A DNA stretch of 64,000 nt from Paenibacillus sp. P25 (GTDB lineage: Bacteria; Bacillota; Bacilli; Paenibacillales; NBRC-103111), in assembly GCA_024704175.1 (NCBI GenBank), contig CP085629.1, positions 7,128,001-7,192,000 on the forward strand, in the 5' to 3' direction. The translations under genes were made by a program, and so were the position numbers. Below are positions 49,741-59,911 of the stretch, in pieces (within the stretch, counting starts at the first letter, position 1; the number at the start of each line of letters is the position of its first letter). The notes under the pieces were generated by a model that was given only the letters and a program-made list of their open reading frames with translations, had not been told where the DNA came from and did not search any database.

Positions 49741-50253
49741 ATGCAGCGAACCAGAGAAGATTGGGTTAAGGCCGGACTGCAGAGGCTGGCTGAGGCGGGG
49801 ATTCATGAAGTCCGGGTTGAACCGCTGGCCCGCGCATTGCAAATCAGCAAAGGAAGCTTCTATCACTATTTTAAGGACCGTAAAGAGCTTCTGGATGCCA
49901 TGATCGATTATTGGGAGAGTGATGCGACGACACGGATCCTTCGTGAGCTGGAGAAGGAGCATTTCACCTTGGAACAGCTGTTCGAGCTCACCATCCATCA
50001 GAATAAAAGCATGGAGGCCGCCGTTTACGAGTGGGCCAGACAGGACCCCGCCGTGGCATCCCGTCTGGAAGCGATTGAAGAGCAGCGAATGAACGGGATC
50101 TCCCTGCTGTATCAAAGAAAAGGCCTGCCGCCTTCCGAAGCGAAGGACCGGGCCAGGCTGGTTTATTTTACTTACGTCGGCTGGATCGTACGCTTTAAGG
50201 CTTATGCGCATGTGGATGCCAAGAAATTGTTCAAACTTTTATTAGCTCTATAA
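49741..50253 (+). CDS. TetR-family transcriptional regulator
   Basis: Intact at 170 residues. Helix-turn-helix VEPLARALQISKGSFYHYFKDRKELL. Start ATG 49741 behind GAGGTGAA. The all-helical C-terminal part (FTLEQLFELTIHQNKSMEAAVYEWA) gives no ligand clue. Nearly identical operators precede this gene and the small membrane protein gene at 50347, so it probably represses both. Confidence 0.9.
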   Translation: MQRTREDWVKAGLQRLAEAGIHEVRVEPLARALQISKGSFYHYFKDRKELLDAMIDYWESDATTRILRELEKEHFTLEQLFELTIHQNKSMEAAVYEWARQDPAVASRLEAIEEQRMNGISLLYQRKGLPPSEAKDRARLVYFTYVGWIVRFKAYAHVDAKKLFKLLLAL

Positions 50254-50260
50254 ATGATTC

Positions 50261-50296
50261 ATGTCCCTAACGTGGCCGCCGGACCCTTAGGGACAT
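50261..50296. terminator. Hairpin after tetR
   Basis: ATGTCCCTAA (50261-50270) and TTAGGGACAT (50287-50296) form a perfect 10-bp stem with a 16-base loop. It is followed by A rather than T on the plus strand, so its terminator role is uncertain. Confidence 0.55.
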
Positions 50297-50306
50297 AAAA
50301 AACACC

Positions 50307-50330
50307 AAAACATACGATACCGTATGTTTT
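50307..50330. promoter_or_regulatory. TetR operator, copy 2
   Basis: Perfect inverted arms AAAACATACG and CGTATGTTTT around ATAC, 24 bases in all. The core differs from copy 1 (49711-49728) at one base. Confidence 0.85.
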
Positions 50331-50346
50331 GGAGAGGAGATGTTCT

Positions 50347-50676
50347 ATGCAAACCGTTCACCTGATTGTGTCTCTATGCCTCATGGTTCTGGGAATCGTT
50401 CATATCTTGGCTACCCCGAGGTTCTACCCCCTTTTCAGCAAGGAATCAATGTGGTTTATCAGCGGCGGGCTGGCCCTCTTTAACGGCGCCACTTTGAATT
50501 TGATCATGGCGAACGTCAGCCTGGAGTCGGCGGCTTTACAATACCTCTGCCACGGCAACAACGTGCTGCTTCTTCTGTTTTCGTTTGTTTTTGTCCGCAT
50601 CTATCCCAAGCCTCAATTGAAACTGCTGCTGATCTTGATGCTGATGGAAACGCTGCTCGGGTTTTGGAACGCTTAA
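50347..50676 (+). CDS. Small four-helix membrane protein
   Basis: 109 residues, almost all membrane-embedded: four hydrophobic segments near residues 3-23, 36-56, 65-85 and 88-106. The start is ATG 50347 behind GGAGAGG; an in-frame TTG at 50329 overlaps the operator and is less likely. No family recognised with confidence. It is the only gene placed directly behind the second TetR operator, so it should be the regulator's main target. A ligand-responsive membrane function is all that can be inferred. Its stop overlaps the 3' end of the convergent MFS gene. Confidence 0.75.
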   Translation: MQTVHLIVSLCLMVLGIVHILATPRFYPLFSKESMWFISGGLALFNGATLNLIMANVSLESAALQYLCHGNNVLLLLFSFVFVRIYPKPQLKLLLILMLMETLLGFWNA

Positions 50677-51854
50677 GATACAGCCTCTCTCCTGGCCTTC
50701 GCTTCCAACGCAAGCACCCCGCTGGCGATAAAAGTAAGCAGCGAACCCGCCAAACAGACCGCAGTAAAGACACCTACCGCCGAGAAACCGTGAAACACCG
50801 TATAAAGCAGGCCGGCGGCCCAGGAGCCGAGCGTCGTCGCCATATTCATGGTGGAGCTCGCCAAGCTGGAGATCGTTCCCCGGATGGACGGATTAAGAGC
50901 GCTCAGGATCGCAATGATCAGCGGGAAGAGAATCCCGAGGATGAAGAAAATGACGAAGTAAGCACCGGCAACGGCTGCAATCGACGGCAGATGGGGCAGA
51001 GCGATATAGACCGCGATGAGCAGGAGAAAGCCCGCCGCCATGGTGTTGAACCGGTTGAACGCGCCGATGACGTAGCCGGCCGCTCATGCTGCCGAGCAAA
51101 TTGCCCAGTCCCATAAAAATGATCATGTACCCCACCTGATCCACCGAGAGGTGAAAGCGGTCCGTCATCCATTTTCCCGTAAAAGCGAACGCCGCATTGC
51201 TCCCGAGATGGATGAGCAGATAGGCCAGGAAGACCGCCCGCGCTTTCCCGCTCAAGATTAACGGGACGTATCTCTTCAGAACGGAGGTTTGCGCTGTTTG
51301 TTCCATCTTCGGCTTCAGGTCAGGCAGGAAGAAGAGAATTGCCGCCGCGAGGAGCAGGGAAGCACCGCCGATGGCAAAGAACGGATAAGACCAATGGACG
51401 GCGGCCAGGAAGTCGCCCACAGGGATGCCGAACAGCTGGGAGACGGCAAAACCGGCGTAAGCGATGCCCATGACTTTGGCGATCTTCGGGGCAGGGTACA
51501 AGGCGGGGACGGCGACCCATACCTGCGGCGCGGTGAACGCGGCGCTCACGCCGGCCAGGAAGCGGAACAGGCACATGGACCAGAAATCCGCGGCGAGACC
51601 GCACAGGCTCGTCGACACGGCAAAAGCGGTCATGCCGAACAGCATGACTTTCTTCCGGTTCCAGCCGTCGGACAGCGGTCCGGCGATAAGGGCGAAGAGA
51701 GAGGCGCCGAGCGTATAGGCCCCAATCATCCAACTCGACATTTCCGTCGGGACGCCGTACAGCTCCTGAAGAGTGGGGATGAGGGGGAGATCAGAAACGT
51801 ATCCGTCCCGATCACAAACATCATCAGAAAAAACAGCACGGTTAACTTTTTCAT
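50673..51854 (-). CDS. MFS transporter
   Basis: Major facilitator of about 394 codons with twelve hydrophobic segments. Motif A reads LFALIAGPLSDGWNRKKVML; FRFLAGVSAAFTAPQVWVAV and IAYAGFAVSQLFGIPVGDFLA match sugar-efflux or arabinose-polymer type MFS proteins. Breaks near 51785 (in the first loop) and 51080 divide it into three frames. The start is uncertain: ATG 51854 (MKKLTVLFF), GTG 51863 and ATG 51866 are all in frame. It converges with the small membrane protein gene, so the two are probably unrelated in expression. Confidence 0.85.
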
Positions 51855-51981
51855 CGGATTCACCATTCCTTATGCTTGATTTAGTTTCATTATAGCGGGT
51901 AATAGTGACAATTTTTGTCGTAAATAAAAATTAATTTTCAGGCACAAGGATGGGTTGGAAGAAGGAGGGCAGCACACAAAA

Positions 51982-52005
51982 GAGACCCGCATCGATGCGA
52001 GTCTC
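51982..52005 (-). terminator. Terminator of the secreted-protein gene
   Basis: On the minus strand GAGAC, one mismatch, CGCAT, CG, ATGCG, one mismatch, GTCTC, followed by CTTTTG, just after the stop at 52026. Confidence 0.75.
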
Positions 52006-52025
52006 CAACAGCTAGGAAGGATTAA

Positions 52026-53265
52026 TTATTGAGCTTTGATCCCGGTCACTTGATCGACTTGAACCGTCACTTCTTTGTAGTTCGACCAGCTCCCTCTTCC
52101 TACAATATCGATCAACTTGTTGGGGCCGCCGCCATCCGGGCCCGCCTCCTCCTTCGGGCCTAGAAGCTTCTGCCGTACATGCGAGGTTCCGAGTAGGCGG
52201 TGATTCTCGTCATAAAATGTCAGTGTCAGTTTGTATTCATGAAGTCCTGGCAGTTTCCCGCTGATCCAAGCCTCTGCGACGGTGTAATCTTTGGTTTCCT
52301 TCCTGTGCTGAATTCCTAATAATACTTTGCCCTCCGGATCCTTCAGATTAAGCGAGGGCGGAACCGGAAGACCGAAATAACGCGGAAACGTATCTTGCAA
52401 GGTTGCAAATACAGCAGAGGATAGAGCCGTGTCCGCGGGCAGCAAAGCAGAGGCTGATTTAGGCCTTCTCCCGCCATCGTATATACGGCATAGGGGATTC
52501 GAACGATGACATCCCCTGTCTCATTCCACAAACTTAGCACTCCCGAAACATAGTACTCCACCGATTTGGGATTGGCCCTTCCGACATTCCAGGCATTTTC
52601 CTTGAGAACCAATTGTCCTTGAACGAAGGAACGGTCTCCCAGCCGGATGATACGAACTCCTTGAATCGTCATCAAGTCACCGTAATTCGGGCTTATGGCA
52701 TCGGTTATTGATAATGATACCGGGGCTCCGTCCAAGTTTAATTCCGGCTGGATCAACCACTGGTCACCGAGCCATGAGGTTTCAATTTGGATCGCATAGA
52801 ACCCGGAAGGCGAAACGAATTCCGCTTTGGCATGGACCGTTTGGGGAGAGAGGACGGCTCCGCTGGCGCCTTCACGATACGGGCGGTCGTACAGAGGGGT
52901 TTCCGCCGCCAACTCCAGATCGAGCCGCTAACGGACGGATCGCCCCGACTTTTCGGCTTTCCAGCTTGATCCATACATCCCCTAGCCATGTAGTATGGAT
53001 TTGAATCCATATGGGATCTTGTGGATAGGTATACCCAGCCGCTTCCCGGCTGAACCGAGACCACCTTTACATCCTGCGGGCTGAGCGCGGCCAGGGGCGC
53101 CAAGGCTTCGTTGGGTTCCGGATACAGCGGGGTGGTTTCCAAGAGGCTTATCGTCCCGGGAATATCGTTATGGGAAGCTGCATTTGCTGTTTGTGACGGG
53201 GAAGCAGAGGCCAAGCTTGCGAAGCTGATGAGCAGTAAACATAGAATCAAGCTCCATTTCTTCAT
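52026..53265 (-). CDS. Secreted protein with two SH3b-like repeats
   Basis: About 413 codons. The signal peptide MKKWSLILCLLLISFASLASA is followed by two similar units of about 65 residues. Each has TPLY near its start, LSPQ and V in the middle, and a W or Y with IQIxTxWLGDxWI at its end. The pattern resembles tandem bacterial SH3b domains, which bind cell wall. The C-terminal 230 residues (VRIIRLGDRSFVQGQLV, YYVSGVLSLWNETG) are of unknown type. Frame breaks lie near 53020, 52925 and 52450. The start is ATG 53265 with GGAGGG in front. The exact function is unknown. Confidence 0.72.
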
Positions 53266-53340
53266 TCACGGCCCTCCTTTTGATAAAAAATCCATTTATT
53301 GGGACGCGTTGAATGAAGGAAAGTTGCGTTAATCCTCAAT

Positions 53341-53374
53341 AAAAAAGAGCAGACGGGGGCATCTGCTCTTTTCG
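53341..53374. terminator. Bidirectional terminator after the histidine kinase gene
   Basis: AAAAGAGCAGA (53343-53353) pairs with TCTGCTCTTTT (53362-53372) around an 8-base loop. A runs on one side and T runs on the other allow termination on either strand; on the minus strand it ends the kinase transcript. Confidence 0.85.
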
Positions 53375-53404
53375 GAATTCAATGATTTTACGGCTTCCTT
53401 ACAT

Positions 53405-56020
53405 TTATATCGCCCGGCGCCGGTTCGCAAAAAACTTCCGGATCATGTCATTCACGGCCCGGTCGCTGATCGGCTTGCTGATATATTCGTCCATGCCGGA
53501 GGCAAGGCGGCGTTCCCGGTCACCCTTGAGCGCATTGGCGGTGACGGCGATCATGACGGGGCAGTCCTCCGGCCGCAGCTTGCTCTTGATCGCCTCGGCC
53601 GCTTCGAGGCCGCTAATCACCGGCATATGAATATCCATAAAGACGAGATCGAAGGGCTCCGCCAGCGCCGCTTCAATCACCTCGCCGCCATTCTCCGCGA
53701 GCTTAACGCTGTGCCCCTGGCTCTCCAGCATCTTGATCAGGACGAGCTGGTTGATTTTATTGTCTTCGGCGACAAGCACCTTAAGCGACGGCAGAGGGGC
53801 CGGCTCCTCGCAAGCCGGTCGCGTGTCAAGGTGATTCAAGCGGTGGTCCGGCTCCTTCATCGATACGGTAAACATAAACGTGGAGCCGGGCTCCTCCGTA
53901 GGCTCGATCCAAATCTCCCCGCCCATCAGGTTCACCAGCTTCTTGCTGATGGCAAGACCGAGGCCCGTACCTTCCGACCGCCGGGTCATGAAATTATCCA
54001 ATTGAAAGAACGGCTGAAACAGCTGGTTCGTCTTCTCCCGCGGAATCCCGATTCCCGTGTCGGTTACCTTAAATAGCAGTTTAACCTTATGATCGGACCG
54101 CTCCAGCTTGGTGACAGAGACGGAAACACCGCCGGCATCCGTGAATTTGATCGCGTTGCCGATCAGATTCAGCAATACCTGCTTGAGCCGGTTGGCATCG
54201 CCCATAAGAACAGCGGGGATATCCTGGCTTAGCGAATAAGTGATCTGCAGGTTCTTGTCGGACGCCTTGTGCGAGAGGAGATCCAGCGACTCGAAGAGAC
54301 AGATCTTCACATCGAGCGGCTCCTCCGTCAGATCCGTCTTGCCGGAATCGATCTTCGAAAAGTCCAAGATATCGTTGATGATGCTGAGCAGCGTCTCGCC
54401 GCTTTTGCGTATCACCTCGAGGTATTCCTTCTGCTCCTCGCTGAGGGTCGTGGTTTCCATCAGCAGATCCGTCATGCCGATGACGCCGTTCATGGGGGTG
54501 CGGATTTCATGGCTCATCATGGCCAGAAACTCGCTCTTCGCCCGGTTCGTCGATTCGGCGGCTTCCTTGGCGATCATCAGCGCCTTTTGCTCGGTAATAT
54601 CCTTGGCTATCACGTAATAGCCGACATTCCGGTTATTGATGATGATCGGCGCGATCGTGGTGAGCACTTCCGCCGCCCGGCCGTTCCGGTGATACATCTT
54701 GTCGATGCTTTTCTCCACGGAGGCATCGTTCAGCGAAGCGGACAGCATCCGGATCACATCGTTCTTGCCGATCAGACGGGAGAATTCGGAGCCCGCGAGC
54801 TCCGGGATGGTGTACCCGGTCAGCTTCACCGCCATGTTGTTGGCATTGATGATCTTTCCCTCCATGTCGATCGAGAAGACCGCGTCATGATTGTACTTTT
54901 TCAGGGAAGTATACCGTTCGACCATCTCCTGCAGCTTCATTTCGACCTGCTTGAGTTCGGTGATGTCCTGCATGGTTCCGTTCATTCTTATCGGCTGGCC
55001 CGTTTCCGAAAAACTTACGACCCCGCGGATGTGCATGTGTTTGACCGTGCCGTCCGCCTGCACCATCTGGGTTTCATAGTTCAAATCGGTCCCTTGCAGC
55101 GCTTTACCGATCTCCATAAGAAAGGCTTCCCGGATTTCCGGCCGAACCAGGTCCTCCGGCCGCTGAACAGGCTTCCGGGGGATGCCGGAGATCCGGTACA
55201 GCTGCTCGGAGAAGGTGACCTCATCATGAACCACATCCCATTCCCAGTTGCCGATGAGGGCGATGCGATGGGCCTCTAGGATCATATCTTCTGTCTTCTT
55301 GAGCTCGGATATTTTCCTGCCGACACTGATGCGGAACTCGCCTCCGCTCTTGTCCGGGAGGACTTTGAATTGCAGTTCAAACCACAAATACATCCCGGCT
55401 TTATGCAGGAGCCGCGACCGCTGCGATTCCACGGCCGATGGTTTGGCTGTCCGCAGCCGGGACAGATCTTCCGGGTGAAGCAGCAAGTCCTCGGGCTTGC
55501 CGATTAGCTCTCCGCGCGAATAACCGAGTATCTCTAAAAGGGAAGGGGAACAATCCATAAGAATGCCGTCCTGTGAGCAGAGGTAGATCACATCCCGGGT
55601 ATACTCGGAAAGAAGCCGGTTCTGCCGTTCCAGGAGGGCGGCCTTCTGCTCAGCCGATTTGTGTCCGGATATATCGGTAAGCTGCAGAATATAGTAAGAA
55701 ACGTCCCGTCCCGGCTCTTCAAGAACCGCCGTTACCTGGAAGAGGGTCCACAGGACGCCCTGATGTTTGGGAGCGAGCCGGATTTCGATCCCGGAAGTGC
55801 CCTGGGCCAGCAACTGTGGAAGACGAGGTCTTTCCTCCGGATGCATTAAATCCTGCAGTGTAAGTCCTTCGAGCTCCTCCCGCGTATAACCGCACATCCG
55901 GCGCCATGCGTCATTGACCTCAAGCCATTTGCCGTCCGGTTTCATGAGCGCGATCCCGGTGGATGCATGGGTGAAGAGCCGCTCGATGAAGGACGGGTGA
56001 TTGATTTGCAAACCTGGCAT
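53405..56020 (-). CDS. Hybrid sensor histidine kinase with four PAS domains
   Basis: Intact at 871 residues, with no membrane segment, so cytoplasmic. About four PAS domains (roughly 10-120, 130-250, 255-365, 370-490) precede a HisKA domain with the phospho-His in MMSHEIRTPMNG, a HATPase domain (VTDTGIGIPREK, GTGLGLAISKKL) and a C-terminal receiver domain with Asp796 in VFMDIHMP and the Lys in ISKPI. PAS domains of this kind often sense redox state, oxygen or small ligands; no heme or flavin signature could be assigned. No separate response regulator is nearby, so its partner must lie elsewhere. It is divergent from the Rieske fusion gene. Confidence 0.93.
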   Translation of the reverse strand: MPGLQINHPSFIERLFTHASTGIALMKPDGKWLEVNDAWRRMCGYTREELEGLTLQDLMHPEERPRLPQLLAQGTSGIEIRLAPKHQGVLWTLFQVTAVLEEPGRDVSYYILQLTDISGHKSAEQKAALLERQNRLLSEYTRDVIYLCSQDGILMDCSPSLLEILGYSRGELIGKPEDLLLHPEDLSRLRTAKPSAVESQRSRLLHKAGMYLWFELQFKVLPDKSGGEFRISVGRKISELKKTEDMILEAHRIALIGNWEWDVVHDEVTFSEQLYRISGIPRKPVQRPEDLVRPEIREAFLMEIGKALQGTDLNYETQMVQADGTVKHMHIRGVVSFSETGQPIRMNGTMQDITELKQVEMKLQEMVERYTSLKKYNHDAVFSIDMEGKIINANNMAVKLTGYTIPELAGSEFSRLIGKNDVIRMLSASLNDASVEKSIDKMYHRNGRAAEVLTTIAPIIINNRNVGYYVIAKDITEQKALMIAKEAAESTNRAKSEFLAMMSHEIRTPMNGVIGMTDLLMETTTLSEEQKEYLEVIRKSGETLLSIINDILDFSKIDSGKTDLTEEPLDVKICLFESLDLLSHKASDKNLQITYSLSQDIPAVLMGDANRLKQVLLNLIGNAIKFTDAGGVSVSVTKLERSDHKVKLLFKVTDTGIGIPREKTNQLFQPFFQLDNFMTRRSEGTGLGLAISKKLVNLMGGEIWIEPTEEPGSTFMFTVSMKEPDHRLNHLDTRPACEEPAPLPSLKVLVAEDNKINQLVLIKMLESQGHSVKLAENGGEVIEAALAEPFDLVFMDIHMPVISGLEAAEAIKSKLRPEDCPVMIAVTANALKGDRERRLASGMDEYISKPISDRAVNDMIRKFFANRRRAI

Positions 56021-56226
56021 TGGATTGTACCCTCTCCCTGATGTTTGAAATAGTTCCCACTGGGTTATATACCCTTATTGTCTTCGAATGAATCATATTA
56101 ATCAATATGCGGTTCCCCGAACGGGTACAATGGGAGGCTGAATTTTTCATCGTCAACCGGCGAAGCGGTGTGCTAAAATTTGGATATTGGGTGTGAAAAA
56201 CAGGCGGGAAGAGAGGAGATGCAGGG

Positions 56227-57979
56227 ATGAGTTTGGCGAAAAAAGCGGAGGATTGGATTTATGCGGGAACGTTGGAAGCGCTTCAAAAGGAAGGCTCTAA
56301 AGTGATTAAAGGCGGAATCGCCGTGTTCTATCATGAAAACCGGGTGTATGCGGTGGATAACCGCTGTCCGCATCTGGGCTTTCCGCTTCATCTCGGCGAC
56401 CTGTGCGAGGGAATTCTGACCTGTCACTGGCATCATGCACGGTTCGATGTATGCAGCGGCGGGACGCTTGACCCTTGGGCCGACGACGTTCCGTCGCATG
56501 AAGTGACATGCGAGAACGGGGAGGTGTGGGTGAATCCCCGTCCGCGTCAGGAGCGTTCCTACGAGAAGTACGTCCATCGTCTGCGGGAGGGGCTCGAGCA
56601 AAATATCGGCATCGTGATCGCAAAGGCGGTTGTCGGTCTGCTCGAATCCGGCTTTCCGGCGGCGGATATCGCCCGGATCGGCATCGAATTCGGAACGGGC
56701 TTCGCGGGCGGCTGGAATTCGGGGCTGACCATTCTGACCGCCATGACCCGCGTTCTGCCGAAGCTGGATCGCACAGGCCAAATCCTTGCGCTCTATCAAG
56801 GCCTTCTCCATGTCGCACGCAGCGGCTCGGGCCGAGCGGAGCACCGGTCGCTCAGCCGCCTGCCGGGTGAGGAGACGGCTCAGGACCGGCTGACCGCCTG
56901 GTACCGGAATTGTGTGGAGGTCCGGGATACGCAGGGAGCGGAGCGGATTCTGCTGACCTCCATCGCTAAGGGAGCGACGGACGAGGAACTGGCGGATATG
57001 ATGCTGCTGGCCGTCACGGATCACTTCTATTTGGACGGCGGGCATACGCTGGATTTTCATAACAAAGCGTTCGAGGCGCTGGGCTGGGCGGATGCCGGGC
57101 AGAGGGTCAAGATCCTGACTTCGCTTGTGCCGCTCTTGTCCAATCCGCGGCGCAGCGAGGAGCTGCACCATTGGCAGGCGCCGGTCAACCTGGTGGCTCC
57201 GCTGAAGGAGGCGTTCGGGCAGCTGGAAGCGGCCGCGCCGGGCAGCCGAAGGCCGCTAGGAACGGACGAGGAGGAGCGGATCCTGGAGGCGCTGCTCGGC
57301 GATGAGCCGCTGGATACGGCGACCCTGCTGACCGGAGTCATTACGGAAGGCGGAGATCCGGTACAGCTGGCGCAGCTTGTGGCTCTGGCGGCGGCGGAGC
57401 GCATCGTCCGGTTCCATACACAGAACGATTTCGGAGACTGGATCGCCGTGCTGCATACGTTCACCCATGCTCACGCTGTGCATGAGACACTGCGTCGCAG
57501 CTCCCACCCGCCGCTTATGCGGGCCGTGTATTACAGCGCGGTGAGCGTGTATTTGGACCGGTTCCTTAATGTACCGGCCGCTTCGCGTCCGAAGGCGGAC
57601 GGCTCTGACGTCGCAGGCAATCCGGAGGAGCCGCTTGAGCCGCTTAACGGGCGGCGGCGGGTAAGCGAAGCGGCCGCGTGGGTGAGCCGGTATATCAAGG
57701 GAGGCGGCGACCGCGGAACGCTAATCAATACGCTCGGCCATGCGTCGCTGAGGGAGGATGCGGAATTCCATACCTTCCAGATGTATGAAGCGGCGGTTGC
57801 CGAATATGAGGGCTGGGAGCGGCGTTCCGATGCTTTCGCCGAACGGGCCAAAGAAACGCCTGCTGCTGGCGGCGGCCCGCTATCTGGCGGCACACGCCCC
57901 GACCGCGCGCGAGATTCCGCATACCGCCCGTATCGCATGGCGGCTGCACCGGGGAGAGAAGCTGTTCGAGGAGCAGTAG
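56227..57979 (+). CDS. Rieske [2Fe-2S] protein fused to a large helical domain
   Basis: About 584 codons. The N-terminal Rieske domain (about residues 8-108) carries the cluster motifs CPHLG and CHWHH, giving Cys-x-His and Cys-x-x-His ligands. The remaining 470 residues are helical and rich in His pairs (DHFYLDGGHTLDFH, VLHTFTHAHAVHET), which could bind a metal; I do not recognise the domain, though a questin-oxidase-like relation is possible. Start ATG 56227 behind GGAGAT. A break near 57850 puts the true C terminus (RLLLAAARYLAAHAPTAREI) in another frame, ending 57979. An oxidoreductase is inferred; the substrate is unknown. Confidence 0.8.
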
Positions 57980-58005
57980 TTTAGCGGGAAGGAGTGGAAC
58001 GGCGG

Positions 58006-59068
58006 GTGAAGGATGAACTTGATTTATGGGAGCTTGAAGTTAATGAACTAAGGGCGTTTCTGAGTTCAGTCTTGGAGAAAGCTCACGTTTCAGGGGGACG
58101 AAGGCGCGGCTCTCGCCCCGTTCGTTCGGATATGGAATCAATATTTGGAGGCCAAACATCAGCGCCGGGCTGATCAAGTGAGGCGTCAGCAGCATGTCCA
58201 CCTGGTGTTCGGGCAGTCGGATGCGGGCTCCATGAAGGTCGCGCTCAGCCACATCGGAAGGCGGCTGGAAAGCCGGGTGCTCGCCTTCAGCGATCTGTTC
58301 TCCGTAGGGCCTCTCGGGCAGTTGGACGAGGAAGCGGGGCAAAGGCGCAGATGGGAGTGGATATCCCGGAGGTTTGATTATTATGGATATCACATTCATC
58401 CTAACCAGGAGCATCAAATCGGCCCTATGGCGGACACGCTTGCGCGTCTGCCCGAGGACAAGAGAATCACGATCTGGTACGGGGACAACGCCCACGATCA
58501 GGTCGGCCTCCGCTTTGCTATGCATGTGCTGAGGGACCGGCGGCGACCGGTACACGCGGTGAATATAACGGAAGCTTTTACAGGGATCGCAGGGAGGTTT
58601 GGCGGTAAGCCTTACCCTCTCACCGTGGGGATGACGGACCTGGAGGCGCTTCAGGAGATCCTGGAGCGCTGTCAAGGGGATGAGCCGTTATCCGATGAGG
58701 CAAGAAGACGGTATGAACACGAGTGGCAGGAACTCAGCGAGCGGGAGGGGAACCTGCGTCTGTGGCAGGACGGGGCGATCCGGACCGTTCCGGAGGACCG
58801 GCTGGATGCGGACCTGCTCGCCATCGTGAAGAAGCTGCAGGACTCCCAAGGCGGCGACGGCTTTGTCCGGGCGGGCCGGGTTGCCGGCGAAGCGATGGAC
58901 CGGTGGAACCAGGTCATCGGCGACAGTTATGTGCAGTACCGGCTGTGGACCCTGATCGGCGAAGGGCGTTTGGAATTCAGAGGTATGCCCGGAGCGCTGT
59001 ATAAATTCAGTGTCAGACATCCGGAGAGGGCGCAGGCTAAAGCGCGGAAAGTGTCTTTCATGGTATAA
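58006..59068 (+). CDS. DUF1835/DUF3658-like protein
   Basis: About 354 codons. After a frame break near 58096 the main frame reads HVHLVFGQSDAGSMKVAL (DUF1835 start), ITIWYGDNAHDQVGLRF, and later RLWQDGAIRTVPEDRLD and VGEAMDRW-like pieces with YRLWTLIGEGRLEFRG (DUF3658 end). The start is probably GTG 58006 behind AAGGAG; without crossing the break, the ORF would start at ATG 58145 and lose about 45 residues. The function of the family is unknown. It follows the Rieske gene by 26 bases and may be co-transcribed. Confidence 0.8.
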
Positions 59069-59170
59069 TCGGCGTTGACGGCCACGGCGGCTTGGATTCG
59101 CCTGCTCAGCGTGCTTGCAGCGACAAAGACAAGCACTTTCTGTCACGCGGCCGCAGCGAGGAGGAAAGGG

Positions 59171-59607
59171 ATGCATTTATCGACTTATACCGATTACGCT
59201 TTGCGGGTACTGATCTATCTGGCAGTGCACCCCGAACGGCAACTGACTCAAATTAAGGAAATTTCCGGGACGTTCCATACCTCCCATCATCATATCACCA
59301 AGATCGTGCATGAACTGGGCCGGCTGGGCTTTATAGAGACGGTCCGGGGGAGAGGGGAGGCATCCGGCTCGCGAAGAATCCGAAGGAGATTCATCTGGGG
59401 CAGGTGGTCCGGCTTACGGAGGAGCATTTTCATATCGCCGAATGCTTCAGCGAAGAACGGGACGCCTGTATCATCAGCCCTTCATGCCACTTGAAGCATG
59501 CATTGAAAGAAGCGCTGAATGCCTATTTGCAGGTACTCGACAGGTACACGCTGGCCGATGTTACGGTCAACTCCAGAATATTAAAATCGGCGCTGGCCAC
59601 TTCGTAG
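59171..59607 (+). CDS. nsrR: Rrf2-family nitric-oxide sensor NsrR
   Basis: Iron-sulfur repressor of nitric-oxide stress genes, about 145 residues. The winged helix reads MHLSTYTDYALRVLIYLA, then SGTFHTSHHHITKIVHELGRLGF. Across a break near 59365 the sensor region follows with Cys residues spaced C-x7-C-x5-C (AECFSEERDAC then IISPSC), the spacing of Bacillus NsrR. Start ATG 59171 behind GAGGAAAGG. A perfect NsrR-type palindrome lies between this gene and the globin gene, which is a classical target. Confidence 0.92.
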
Positions 59608-59624
59608 GAACGGGCAAGCGACGG

Positions 59625-59663
59625 AAAACGGGCAGCTGATGGAAATCAGCTGTCCGTTTTTTT
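59625..59663 (+). terminator. Terminator of nsrR
   Basis: AAAACGGGCAGCTGAT pairs with ATCAGCTGTCCGTTTT (one G-U) around GGAA and is followed by more T. Confidence 0.92.
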
Positions 59664-59698
59664 GTCAGATTTTATTACACATCGTTTGACGAATGGAA

Positions 59699-59729
59699 TT
59701 TAAAGATGTATCCTGAATACATCTTTAAA
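59699..59729. promoter_or_regulatory. NsrR operator
   Basis: Arm TTTAAAGATGTAT, spacer CCTGA, then the perfect inverted arm ATACATCTTTAAA: 31 bases. The core AAGATGTAT-N5-ATACATCTT matches the established NsrR consensus. It covers the -10 box (59709-59714) of the globin promoter. Confidence 0.93.
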
Positions 59730-59911
59730 TCGCTGGAGTATTCCGGTTTTTTGATAATAACTTGGGGCTCGGGCGGAACTGTACCAGCTCATTCCCGAAT
59801 GAACTGCTTTTGCAATGGGAGTTAACCTGTCGTACATATGACTTTGGAACGAATGCATCATCCGGGATAAGTAGTTCGCGTTGTTTATATCTCTTTGGGG
59901 AGGAATTCATA

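Larger units (their letters stand above)
59608..59911. other. nsrR-globin intergenic region
   Basis: About 300 bases with no gene. It holds the nsrR terminator (59625-59663), a promoter with TTGACG at 59686 and TATCCT at 59709 (17-base spacer), and the NsrR box overlapping that -10. About 180 bases of leader remain before the globin start. Confidence 0.8.
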
